A stretch of 19,974 nt of DNA from an uncultured Clostridia bacterium (GTDB lineage: Bacteria > Bacillota_A > Clostridia > Peptostreptococcales > Anaerovoracaceae): positions 1 through 19,974 of the forward strand of contig CAMPCK010000001.1 in NCBI GenBank assembly GCA_946645735.1, in the 5' to 3' direction. Under the pieces are notes generated by a model. That model was given only the letters and a program-made list of their open reading frames with translations. It had not been told where the DNA came from and ran no database searches. Below are positions 1 to 7,849 of the stretch, piece by piece. The position numbers and the translations under genes were made by a program. The stretch's first letter is position 1, and every line of letters begins with the position of its first letter.

Positions 1-980
1 CATCCCAGGAATTCTTCATGGGCATCATGCCCGTTGCGGTAATCGCCTTCGGCGGATACCTCATCATGAAGGGCAAGATGAATTACATAGACCTGATCAC
101 CTTCACACTCTTTGTAAGCACCTTCGTAACTCCCATCAGGAAACTCTCACAGTTCTCTGAGATCTTCGTGAGCGGCACTGCTGGCTTAAGAAGGTTCATG
201 GATGTCATGGCCGTTCAGCCGGTAGTTGTTGAAAAGGAGGATGCAGAGCCACTCGTCGTAACCGATGGTGAGGTAAAGCTGGAGAACGTGTCCTTCTCAT
301 ATAACGATGTAAAGGAAGTTCTCAAGGGAATCAATCTCGATGTGAAGCCCGGAGAGACCGTGGCCATCGTGGGACATTCCGGCGGAGGCAAGACGACTCT
401 CTGCCAGCTTATCCCGAGATTCTATGATGTTACAGGAGGCAGGATCACCATTGACGGAACTGATATAAGAGACGTCACCAAATCCTCCATCAGACAGAAC
501 GTGGGAATCGTCCAGCAGGACGTATTCATCTTCGCCGACACCATCCTGGAGAACATCCGCTACGGCAGGCCCGGAGCATCCTATGAAGAGGTTGTGGAAG
601 CTGCAAAGCGGGCTGAGATCTATGACGATATCATAGCCATGCCGGATCAGTTCGAGACCTATGTGGGAGAGAGGGGAACCAAGCTCTCAGGCGGCCAGAA
701 GCAGAGAGTATCCATCGCCCGTATTTTCCTTAAGGATCCCAAGATCCTCATTCTGGATGAAGCGACATCTGCTCTGGACACTATAACGGAAGAGCGCATC
801 CAGGAGAGCTTCGAGGAACTGGCCAAGGGAAGGACCACCATCATAATCGCCCACAGGCTTTCCACCGTAAAGGACGCCGACAGGATCGTGGTCATCGAAG
901 ACGGCCTCATCGCCGAAGAGGGCACCCACGAGGAACTCCTAGAGAAAAACGGAGCATACGCCAAACTTTATAATGTTTAA
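1..980 (+). CDS. ABC transporter, fused permease/ATP-binding protein (5' end missing)
   Basis: C-terminal part of an ABC exporter half-transporter of the MsbA/LmrA type. The frame is open from base 3, so the gene begins outside the window; the ATG at 18 is internal. Numbering from that ATG, residues 1-60 are the end of the transmembrane domain (a hydrophobic segment near 1-18 and another near 25-40). The nucleotide-binding domain follows from about 85, with Walker A GHSGGGKTT (119-127), a Q-loop near 166, the signature LSGGQ (223-227), Walker B ILILDE (243-248), D-loop SALD and the H-loop histidine in IIIAHR. All catalytic motifs are intact, so the ATPase should be active. The substrate cannot be told from this part; exporters of this fold move lipids, drugs or peptides, usually as dimers, and a partner half-transporter may lie upstream. 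A terminator follows directly, separating it from the polymer operon. Confidence 0.93.
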   Translation, partial: SQEFFMGIMPVAVIAFGGYLIMKGKMNYIDLITFTLFVSTFVTPIRKLSQFSEIFVSGTAGLRRFMDVMAVQPVVVEKEDAEPLVVTDGEVKLENVSFSYNDVKEVLKGINLDVKPGETVAIVGHSGGGKTTLCQLIPRFYDVTGGRITIDGTDIRDVTKSSIRQNVGIVQQDVFIFADTILENIRYGRPGASYEEVVEAAKRAEIYDDIIAMPDQFETYVGERGTKLSGGQKQRVSIARIFLKDPKILILDEATSALDTITEERIQESFEELAKGRTTIIIAHRLSTVKDADRIVVIEDGLIAEEGTHEELLEKNGAYAKLYNV

Positions 981-993
981 TATCAAATAATAA

Positions 994-1022
994 ACCCGGA
1001 AAAGGTGTTTTCCGGGTCTTTT
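994..1022 (+). terminator. Rho-independent terminator after the ABC transporter gene
   Basis: A 10-bp perfect stem (ACCCGGAAAA at 994-1003, TTTTCCGGGT at 1008-1017) with a 4-nt GGTG loop is followed by CTTTT. It starts 14 bases after the ABC stop codon and ends just before the next promoter. Confidence 0.9.
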
Positions 1023-1028
1023 GATTTT

Positions 1029-1057
1029 TTGACACTTAATCCTCATTATGGTAAAAT
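1029..1057 (+). promoter_or_regulatory. Sigma-A-type promoter of the surface polymer operon
   Basis: A consensus -35 TTGACA (1029-1034), a 17-base spacer and TAAAAT (1052-1057) are seen. TG at 1049-1050 makes it also an extended -10. Transcription should start near 1064, about 46 bases before the GTG of the ATP-grasp gene. No leader structure or attenuator is visible. Confidence 0.82.
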
Positions 1058-1109
1058 ATTCGTAATATGGGCTAGTATGTCCAAATATGAGAAAAGGGCG
1101 TAAACGACA

Positions 1110-2663
1110 GTGTTTTTAGACAAATTAAAGAAAGTAGTAATAAAGGAAGAAAGAGACGCCAGAAAAGAGCGTATCGAGGGCCATCTGGACATTATCTGCA
1201 AGGCAACAGGCTGGTCCAGGGACAAGGCAGCGTCTGAAATGCGCGCGGCAAAGGCCATGGGCATCAACAACAGGACCTATGCTCTTGCAGCCTGCTACGA
1301 CTGGACAAAGGAGGAGCTTGAAGCCCTTGCTTTTGAGCTCAACCAGAAGGACAAGCGCGAGCAGGACAGAACTGACGAATATATAGACCTCATCATAGCT
1401 GACTGCGGATGCGACCGTAAAGCAGCACTCAAAATGCTTGAAGGGGCAAAGGAATATGGAATCACCAGAAAGCAGTTCGCCGAAAACGGCTGCGCCAAAC
1501 TGAATGACAGTGAGCTTAAAGCCTTCGCTTCAAACATTGAGAAGCGCAAAGAACTGGAAGCCTTGGCAAAAGAAATCGATACAGATGATCTCAACGATCC
1601 CAGGATCAGAGATCTCTATGATACAGCTCTCGAAATGAGAAAGAAGAGAATCAAGGCTGTGATCGACGAATACCTTCCGGATGCAACTCCTGAAGAGGCC
1701 TACGAAGTCGCAAGAGACATGGATTTCATGAGCGTGCGCTATGAGTATTTCTTTAAGGAGTACTTCCTCTATGACTTCATGCATAAGACCATGGAGGAAA
1801 GGACTTCCTTCATAGCCAACGGCACCAGAAGGAATTACTTAAGAAAGCTCAGCACACCCAGAGGCTTCATTATCTGCAGAAACAAGTATCTCTCCTATTC
1901 ACATCTTAAGGATCTGTACAAGAGAGAAGTTATAGAAGTCAAGGGAAAGAAGGATAAGGACAAAATAATTGAGTATGCTAAAAAGCATCCTACCTTCGTA
2001 TTCAAGCCCGTTGACAGCTCCTTCGGAAAGGGCATCCACAAGGTGGAACTCAGTGATTATGCTTCACCGGAAGCTCTGGCTGACGATCTCATCAAGGAAG
2101 GAGATTTCATCCTTGAAGAGCTCATTATCCCCGATGAAAAGCTTAAATCTCTTCATCCCGGTTCCGTAAACACCATCAGAGTCACAACATACCTCGATGA
2201 TGACGGAAATGTCACCATTCAGTTCCCCTTCTTCAAGATAGGACAGAAGGGCAACTTCGTTGATAACGGCGGCCAGGGAGGAATCCTTGCCCTTATCGAT
2301 GCCGAGACCGGTGTTGTGATCACAGACGGAATCGATGAAAGTTTCGCCACATACAAAGAACACCCTGACACAGGGGTCGTTCTTAAAGGATTCCAGGTTC
2401 CCTGCTGGGAGGATCTCAAGGTCTTCGCAGAAAAGGCTGCAAGGGAATTCCCGGATGTCCGCTATGCAGGCTGGGATATGACTCTTTCCAAAGACAAGGG
2501 CTGGCTTGCTGTTGAAGTAAACTGCAGGACCCAGTTCTACGGTCAGCAGATGTGCGATCAGATCGGTAAGAAAAAGGAACTTGAGGAACTCATAAACTGG
2601 AAGGAACTCAAGGATAAGAATACCGAGTTTGATGACATCTGGAAAAAAATTGATAAATTCTAA
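1110..2663 (+). CDS. Sugar-transfer-associated ATP-grasp family protein
   Basis: A 517-residue cytoplasmic protein with no signal peptide or membrane segment. The C-terminal half (about 245-495) looks like the ATP-grasp family often found in surface polysaccharide loci (Pfam ATPgrasp_ST). Visible motifs are FVFKPVDSSFGKGI (296-309, nucleotide-binding loop), EELI (336-339), NTIRV (354-358), VDNGGQGGI (384-392) and LAVEVNCRTQ (466-475, likely Mg/ATP ligands). Such enzymes ligate a carboxylate to an amine or similar group via an acyl phosphate; the substrate here is unknown. The N-terminal 240 residues hold three degenerate helical repeats, annotated separately. The start is GTG at 1110: no other start lies in frame before residue 44, and AGGG sits about 12 bases upstream. 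First gene of the polymer operon, 11 bases before the LicD gene, so it probably modifies a precursor or the finished polymer (inference). Confidence 0.82.
   Translation: MFLDKLKKVVIKEERDARKERIEGHLDIICKATGWSRDKAASEMRAAKAMGINNRTYALAACYDWTKEELEALAFELNQKDKREQDRTDEYIDLIIADCGCDRKAALKMLEGAKEYGITRKQFAENGCAKLNDSELKAFASNIEKRKELEALAKEIDTDDLNDPRIRDLYDTALEMRKKRIKAVIDEYLPDATPEEAYEVARDMDFMSVRYEYFFKEYFLYDFMHKTMEERTSFIANGTRRNYLRKLSTPRGFIICRNKYLSYSHLKDLYKREVIEVKGKKDKDKIIEYAKKHPTFVFKPVDSSFGKGIHKVELSDYASPEALADDLIKEGDFILEELIIPDEKLKSLHPGSVNTIRVTTYLDDDGNVTIQFPFFKIGQKGNFVDNGGQGGILALIDAETGVVITDGIDESFATYKEHPDTGVVLKGFQVPCWEDLKVFAEKAAREFPDVRYAGWDMTLSKDKGWLAVEVNCRTQFYGQQMCDQIGKKKELEELINWKELKDKNTEFDDIWKKIDKF
1182..1814 (+). 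repeat. Three degenerate ~55-residue helical repeats inside the ATP-grasp protein
   Basis: Protein-level repeats seen by eye: residues 25-80, 91-147 and, more weakly, 180-235. The shared plan is a helix, then an Ala-rich helix (SEMRAAKAMGI, LKMLEGAKEYGI, EVARDMDFM), an aromatic after the GI turn (RTYAL, KQFAE, YEYFF), and a closing helix after a short polar turn (DWTKEELEALA, KLNDSELKAFA, HKTMEERTSFI). Copies one and two align over most of their length; copy three is a looser match. No DNA-level repeat is evident, so the duplication is old. Confidence 0.6.
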
Positions 2664-2674
2664 GGGGAAAATTT

Positions 2675-4861
2675 ATGGTAATTACAGAATTACAGCAGAA
2701 AATGCTGGATCTTCTCTTCGAGCTTGACGAATACTTGAGAGAAAACGGCATCAAATATATGCTCTTTGCGGGAAGCCAGCTGGGAGTGGACAGGAAGCAG
2801 GGCATGATTCCCTGGGATGATGATATCGATATTTTCATGACCCTTGAAAACTACGAGAAGTTCATGGAAGCTGTATCAAAGTCACTTCCCGAGAACAGAA
2901 AGGTAAATTCACTCGAGATTTCTGACGATTATCTTTTTACATATGCCAGATATATCGACACCACAACCACGGCTCTTCAGAGACATACGGTCTTCGGAGG
3001 AGTGGACCCGGGAGTAAAAATCGACGTATTCTTCACGGTGCCTACGGATAAGGATGAAGTCAAGGCAAGACATCACCAGATGGAGATCCTGGCCTTCAAC
3101 GAACTGGTCTTCGGCCACGGCATCATGTTCCACAAGAGACCTGAAGATTTCTTCCCCGTCTATGAAGCTGAAAAGAAGGTCTTCGAGAAACTGGGACGCA
3201 AGGAATATATCCACAAGAGACTTCCTGAACTTAAATACAGATACTATGTAAAGGGACAGAAGCCCGAAAGATATGTGCTCTTCTCAGGCATGATGAGCAA
3301 CTCATATCTCTTTGAAACGGACAAGATGGAGAATGTCAAGGATGTGGACTTCGAAGGACATCCTGCCATGGTTGCTGAGGACGGACACTATTTTGACCTC
3401 ATGCTCTACGGTGAATCCTGGTACAAGACTCCGGGAGACATCAGCATGCCTTATCACAACTGGACCCTTGACCTTCACAGGCCCTATGCGGATACTCTCA
3501 AGGGAATCGGTGAATATATAGATCTCAAGAAGGCCAAGGAGACCATGAGGACCCGCAAACTCTTAAGACTTGAGGAGCAGATGCGCTTCAAGGACGCCCT
3601 CATCATGAAGGAGGAGATCAAGAATCTTTCCGTTACCATGAGCGTGGAGAACCGCTTAAGGGAATATGAGAAGAGCAAAAAAATCGAGACCCCCGAAGAG
3701 CTTTTCGCAATTATAAAGCCCTATGCCGCAAGGCAGGTGAGCCGCGAAAACAGATGGTACGGCCTCGCCATGCCGGCTAAGGCTGAACTGGTCCAGACCG
3801 TTCTTGAAACTCTGGCCATCTACGGCGAGTTCGCCATGGTAAAGGGCATCTGCAATATCCTTTCAAAGAAGGAAAATGCCAAGAAAGCCCGCGGAGTAAA
3901 TACGGACAAGGTACTTAAGGAAGCAGAGCTTTCTAAGAAACTGATCTATGCAGCCTATGCCGATGAGTTCAGCTCATCAAAGGAAATGGCAGCAAAAGTG
4001 AATGACATAATTAACGAGGGTGAAGAAGCAGGCCTCGGAAGAATCAAGGTCGGAGCCTTCCCCGGTGTTGCAGCAGGAAATGAAGCCATCCAGGAAGCTC
4101 TCGGAAGAGTGATGCTCCATCAGATGAGAGAGGCTGAAAGCGACGATGAGAAACAGGCTCTTGCAAGAAAGCTCATCGCTCATTCCCAGGCCACATGTTC
4201 AGAATACGGGGAAATGGGAGAACTGGTTATTCTGGGAGCCTACGGCCTTGAAGAACTGGAGAGACAGGGCATAGACAGCGGTCTCGAAATGACAGCAGAC
4301 AGGCTCTTTGAAAAGGCAGGAGAGAACGTTTCCAATGCCTTCGTAGTTCAGGAGATCCTGAACCACGGAGTGGATCTCATGAACAAGGAGCATAAGAAGG
4401 ACAGCCTCAAGAAGGAGATCTTCGTAACTGATGAAGAGTTTGAGAAGATCAGAAAAGAAATGTCCGCCCAGTATCCCAAGCCCAAGAACGGATATGAATT
4501 TGTCGTAAAGGGAAAGGGAGAGAAAGAGTATCTCGTGCTCTATGACAGAAACAGGCTGGCATCCACCACCCTTAACCTTATCAAGAACAACAAGGACAAT
4601 ACCTGTTCAAGAACCATCTGGAGAAAGTGCGGGGAAGAAGGTCCTCACGTGAAATATATGGACGTAGCCCTGTCAGAAGATAACGTTTCCCCCGAGGAAC
4701 TTATCAAGCGTGCTGACAAGGAAGGCATCATGGGCTTCTTTAAGAACAGAAAATACCTGGCCTACTCCGAGTGGGAAAAGGAAAACTGGACAGAGCCCAA
4801 GAAGGCCATGGAAGAGTATGAAGCCAAGCTCAAGGCCTTTGTTGAAAAGGATAAAGCGTAA
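2675..4861 (+). CDS. LicD family phosphotransferase with a long C-terminal extension
   Basis: A 728-residue soluble protein. Residues 1-275 match the LicD plan: GSQLG (33-37) and WDDDIDIFM (47-55) give the nucleotidyltransferase-fold GS motif and acidic metal ligands, KIDVFF (115-120) the next acidic strand, and YGESWYKTP (245-253) the conserved Tyr-Gly segment. LicD proteins attach phosphocholine or related phosphate-linked groups to surface glycans and teichoic acids. Ordinary LicD proteins are about 270 residues, so about 450 extra residues follow: a helical, charged region (about 285-590) and a final part with KGKGEKEYLVLYDR (503-516). I do not recognise this extension; it could bind the polymer or be a second enzyme. 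The ATG has AAGGGG 7 bases upstream. It is the second gene of the operon, and the TagD fusion follows after 30 bases. Confidence 0.85.
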   Translation: MVITELQQKMLDLLFELDEYLRENGIKYMLFAGSQLGVDRKQGMIPWDDDIDIFMTLENYEKFMEAVSKSLPENRKVNSLEISDDYLFTYARYIDTTTTALQRHTVFGGVDPGVKIDVFFTVPTDKDEVKARHHQMEILAFNELVFGHGIMFHKRPEDFFPVYEAEKKVFEKLGRKEYIHKRLPELKYRYYVKGQKPERYVLFSGMMSNSYLFETDKMENVKDVDFEGHPAMVAEDGHYFDLMLYGESWYKTPGDISMPYHNWTLDLHRPYADTLKGIGEYIDLKKAKETMRTRKLLRLEEQMRFKDALIMKEEIKNLSVTMSVENRLREYEKSKKIETPEELFAIIKPYAARQVSRENRWYGLAMPAKAELVQTVLETLAIYGEFAMVKGICNILSKKENAKKARGVNTDKVLKEAELSKKLIYAAYADEFSSSKEMAAKVNDIINEGEEAGLGRIKVGAFPGVAAGNEAIQEALGRVMLHQMREAESDDEKQALARKLIAHSQATCSEYGEMGELVILGAYGLEELERQGIDSGLEMTADRLFEKAGENVSNAFVVQEILNHGVDLMNKEHKKDSLKKEIFVTDEEFEKIRKEMSAQYPKPKNGYEFVVKGKGEKEYLVLYDRNRLASTTLNLIKNNKDNTCSRTIWRKCGEEGPHVKYMDVALSEDNVSPEELIKRADKEGIMGFFKNRKYLAYSEWEKENWTEPKKAMEEYEAKLKAFVEKDKA

Positions 4862-4891
4862 CTGCGGCACATCTTTAGAAGGAGAAACGCC

Positions 4892-6187
4892 ATGAAAAAA
4901 GTAATTACTTATGGCACTTTTGACCTGTTTCATCAGGGACACTACAACATGCTTAAGCGGGCAAAGGAATACGGAGACTACCTCATAGTCGGAGTTACAG
5001 GCGAAAACTATGATATCGAAAGAGGCAAGCTTTCCGTTAAGGAACCCCTGGCACAGCGCATAGAGAATGTACGCAAGACCGGCCTTGCAGATCAGATAAT
5101 CGTCGAAGAATATCTGGGCCAGAAGATCGATGACATCATCAAGTACGGCGTTGATGTTTTCGTAATAGGCAATGACTGGAAGGGCAAATTCGATCACCTT
5201 TCAAGATACTGCAAGCTGGTATATCTCGAGAGAACCAAGGGAATCTCCAGCACCCAGATAAGGGAAGAGAACTTCAAACACTATAACATCGGGATCATCA
5301 CGGATTCCGACGACAATCAGCTGATCTCCGAAGCTGCCAAGGTGGACGGCTTCAGTGTTACCGGCATGTATTCCGATGACGGTGATGTAAGAGAAGACTA
5401 TGCTGAAGATACAGAGCTCACGGTTTACGGAAGGGCGGAAGACCTGATCGAGGATTCCGATATAGTCTATGTAAGGTCCCGCATTGAGACCAGGGCAGAA
5501 TATATCACAGCAGCCCTTAAGGCGGGGAAGCACGTGATCTACGATCCTCCTGCGGTCTTAAGCCTTGATCAGCAGAAAAAGCTCTACAGGCTTGCCAAAA
5601 AGAACCATGTCATCTACATGTCCAACGTGAAGATGGTTCACATCCATGTCTTCAACCAGCTCCTCTGGATGACCCAGGGAGGCCTCATCGGAGACATTTT
5701 AAGCTTCAACTGCTCCATTTCCAGAATGGATATGTCCATCGGAAACCTCTTCTACAACATGCTCGTATCGGCTTTATGTCCCATGATCAAGATCCTTGGA
5801 AAGGACTATAAGTCGGAGGATATCAAGACCGTGTCAGATGAGGACGGCATCCAGTTTGCCACTCTCAACTTCAACTACGACAAGGCGAGAGCCGTCATAA
5901 ACGTAGGCGACAAGATAAGAGTAAGGAATCAGCTTGAGATCATCGGCAGCAAGGGAACCATAAGGGTTGACGGCAACTGGTGGAGAGGATCCTTCTTCAA
6001 GCTGGATACGCCGGACAGCGACGTGGAAGAAATATATAACACAAATTATCAGGGGAACGGCTTCAAATATCTCATCAGAGCCATGGCTACCATGATGGAG
6101 AATGAGAGATATGAGGCCATGGGATTATTCGAAGACGAAGATCTCAAGATAACCGAGATACTCGAGAAAGTATCAAACCATAAATAG
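4892..6187 (+). CDS. TagD-like cytidylyltransferase fused to Gfo/Idh/MocA-like oxidoreductase
   Basis: A 431-residue, two-domain soluble protein. Residues 1-128 are a glycerol-3-phosphate cytidylyltransferase-like domain: YGTFDLFHQGH (7-17, the HxGH signature at 14-17), FVIGNDWKGKFD (90-101) and RTKGISSTQIRE (114-125) all match TagD. It should make a CDP-activated polyol phosphate from CTP. From residue 131 a second domain follows with the Gfo/Idh/MocA plan: a Rossmann start GIITDSDDNQLI, AALKAGKHVIYDPP (207-220) where the usual EKP is DPP, then a beta-sheet domain ending near LEIIGSKGTIRVDG. The usual GxGxxG turn is absent, so cofactor binding is altered or lost. A linked reduction and cytidylylation, as done by the separate TarJ and TarI proteins, is an inference. 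GAAGGAG lies upstream of the ATG, and the polymerase gene follows after 10 bases. Confidence 0.88.
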   Translation: MKKVITYGTFDLFHQGHYNMLKRAKEYGDYLIVGVTGENYDIERGKLSVKEPLAQRIENVRKTGLADQIIVEEYLGQKIDDIIKYGVDVFVIGNDWKGKFDHLSRYCKLVYLERTKGISSTQIREENFKHYNIGIITDSDDNQLISEAAKVDGFSVTGMYSDDGDVREDYAEDTELTVYGRAEDLIEDSDIVYVRSRIETRAEYITAALKAGKHVIYDPPAVLSLDQQKKLYRLAKKNHVIYMSNVKMVHIHVFNQLLWMTQGGLIGDILSFNCSISRMDMSIGNLFYNMLVSALCPMIKILGKDYKSEDIKTVSDEDGIQFATLNFNYDKARAVINVGDKIRVRNQLEIIGSKGTIRVDGNWWRGSFFKLDTPDSDVEEIYNTNYQGNGFKYLIRAMATMMENERYEAMGLFEDEDLKITEILEKVSNHK

Positions 6188-6197
6188 AGGAGAGAAT

Positions 6198-7814
6198 ATG
6201 AGTTTTTACTCTGAAAAATTTCAGGAGACAAAGAAGAGAAAATACCGCATTTCACTGATCTGTCCCTTTGTTAGAGCCAGCAGAAGCAAAAAACGCCTGG
6301 TCATGACAGCTCTTGTGAAGTACAGATTCGAGAAACCACTTAAACTGTCTGACATGTATCTCAAGATAGGCGGACTTAAGCACGCGGTAAAGATAATAAC
6401 ACCCTTCCAGAAGGCTGACAGCCCCAGGAAAAAGGGCTTCGGCATCATGAGGATCGTGATCAAGCAGTCTGAACTCGGAAAGTTTGGAAGAAAGGGTTTC
6501 GTGAACCTCTACGGAGACGGCAAGGCCAGGTCCATGATGTTCCACGGCCTGGCAAATTCATACAAAAGAAGGACGTCCAGACCCTACTGGGATACGGAGA
6601 CCAATACCATATGCTACTTTGAAGAGGCTACCAACGGCAAGCTCATGCTTTCTGTGAGAGTGCCCAACGAGATGGATAAGCCTGTAAACAAGGCCAAGAC
6701 TGTCCTGGCATATATCCTGGCAGGAATCGCAGGAGTCTTCTCAAAGAAAAGACTCATTTACATGTACGAAAAGTTCGGAAGATATGAAGAGGGAGCCTCC
6801 ATCCTCTATGAGAAACTTATGGATGAGGGATACACCAATGCATACTACGTGGCAAACGATGCGTTACTTCCGAAAGACCTTCCGGAAAAGTACAGAAAGA
6901 ATATCATAAGCCAGTACTCCTTTAAGCAGTACTACACGTATTTCAGATCATATACCTTCGCGGCCACTGAGCATATCAAGCGTGCCATTGAGCTGGATTC
7001 ACCCTCATACCTCATCTGGAAGCACTACAGAAAGGGCTATGACAAGGTGACACACATCCATCTTCAGCACGGAGTCATGTACATGCTCTGCATGGGAGCT
7101 GATGACAGATACAACACCCGTAAAGAATCCCGCGAAGGCTTCTACAAGCAGATCTTCATTATTTCCTCCGAAAAGGAAGCTCAGCACTTCCTGAAGTACG
7201 GAGGATATGACAGGGATGAGCTGTATCTTTCAGGACTTCCCAAGTTTGACAAGGCGGTTCTCTATGATGTCCATGATAAGATAGTCATCATGCCCACCTG
7301 GAGACCCTGGGAGCTCAATCAGGCCCTTCACGATGCGGAGAACACATCCTACTATGCCTTTACCAAGAGGATCATGGATGCCGTGCCCGAGGAGCTTAAG
7401 GACAAGATGATCGTTCTGTCCCATCCGCTTTTCTCCAAGGTCTTAAGAGGGGACAAGGAGGAATATACCAAGTCCTACGATGAGATACTGAGAGAGACCA
7501 AGGTCCTTATCACGGACTACTCCAGCATAAGCTATGATTCCTTCTACAGAGGGAGCAACGTTATCTTTGACTGGTCAGACAAGGAGCACTGCCTGGAAAT
7601 GTACGGAAACGGAGCGGCCCTCATGCTTCAGGAGGATGAGGCCTTCGGATACGTCACAAGGACCGAGGAAGAGCTTAGGGAAGCTATAATCAAAGCATAC
7701 AACGAACCTCAGAAACAGGAATTCATAGATAACTACAACACCATAGTGGAATTCCACGATAACAGGGATTCCGAGAGAGTTATCGGATTCATGAAAAGAG
7801 ATGGCTTGCTTTAA
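6198..7814 (+). CDS. CDP-glycerol glycerophosphotransferase family protein (TagF/TagB-like)
   Basis: A 538-residue protein, last gene of the polymer operon. The C-terminal part (about 185-530) carries the Glyphos_transf motifs: HLQHGV (288-293, proposed catalytic His), SSEKE (323-327), SGLPKFD (345-351), MPTWRP (365-370), LSHP (407-410) and ITDYSSISYD (438-447, nucleotide-phosphate binding). The family uses CDP-glycerol, CDP-ribitol or similar donors to make poly(polyol phosphate) chains at the inner face of the membrane. The first 160 residues are a separate, probably beta-rich domain that I cannot name. There are no clear transmembrane helices; one hydrophobic stretch (168-181) may be an amphipathic membrane contact. 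GGAGAG lies 5-10 bases before the ATG. The donor is presumably supplied by the upstream fusion protein. A strong terminator starts 6 bases after the stop. Confidence 0.88.
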   Translation: MSFYSEKFQETKKRKYRISLICPFVRASRSKKRLVMTALVKYRFEKPLKLSDMYLKIGGLKHAVKIITPFQKADSPRKKGFGIMRIVIKQSELGKFGRKGFVNLYGDGKARSMMFHGLANSYKRRTSRPYWDTETNTICYFEEATNGKLMLSVRVPNEMDKPVNKAKTVLAYILAGIAGVFSKKRLIYMYEKFGRYEEGASILYEKLMDEGYTNAYYVANDALLPKDLPEKYRKNIISQYSFKQYYTYFRSYTFAATEHIKRAIELDSPSYLIWKHYRKGYDKVTHIHLQHGVMYMLCMGADDRYNTRKESREGFYKQIFIISSEKEAQHFLKYGGYDRDELYLSGLPKFDKAVLYDVHDKIVIMPTWRPWELNQALHDAENTSYYAFTKRIMDAVPEELKDKMIVLSHPLFSKVLRGDKEEYTKSYDEILRETKVLITDYSSISYDSFYRGSNVIFDWSDKEHCLEMYGNGAALMLQEDEAFGYVTRTEEELREAIIKAYNEPQKQEFIDNYNTIVEFHDNRDSERVIGFMKRDGLL

Positions 7815-7819
7815 AACTA

Positions 7820-7849
7820 AAGCGCTTAGCATTGCTAAGCGCTTCTTTT
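7820..7849. terminator. Bidirectional terminator between the polymer operon and ylmH
   Basis: An 11-bp perfect stem (AAGCGCTTAGC at 7820-7830 with its complement at 7834-7844) has a 3-nt ATT loop. CTTTTA follows on the plus strand, and the other strand has TTAGTTTT. It overlaps the stop codon of ylmH (7848-7850), so it can serve both converging genes. Confidence 0.88.

Noticed and set aside
1087..1119. Ten-codon ORF (ATG at 1087) overlapping the GTG start of the ATP-grasp gene, as a possible leader peptide
   Set aside because: It has no ribosome site and no attenuator-like stems follow; it could couple translation but nothing supports it.
4673..5197. Minus-strand open frame of 174 codons
   Set aside because: It lies antisense across the end of the LicD gene and the start of the TagD fusion, both with strong family motifs, and has no ribosome site or family resemblance.
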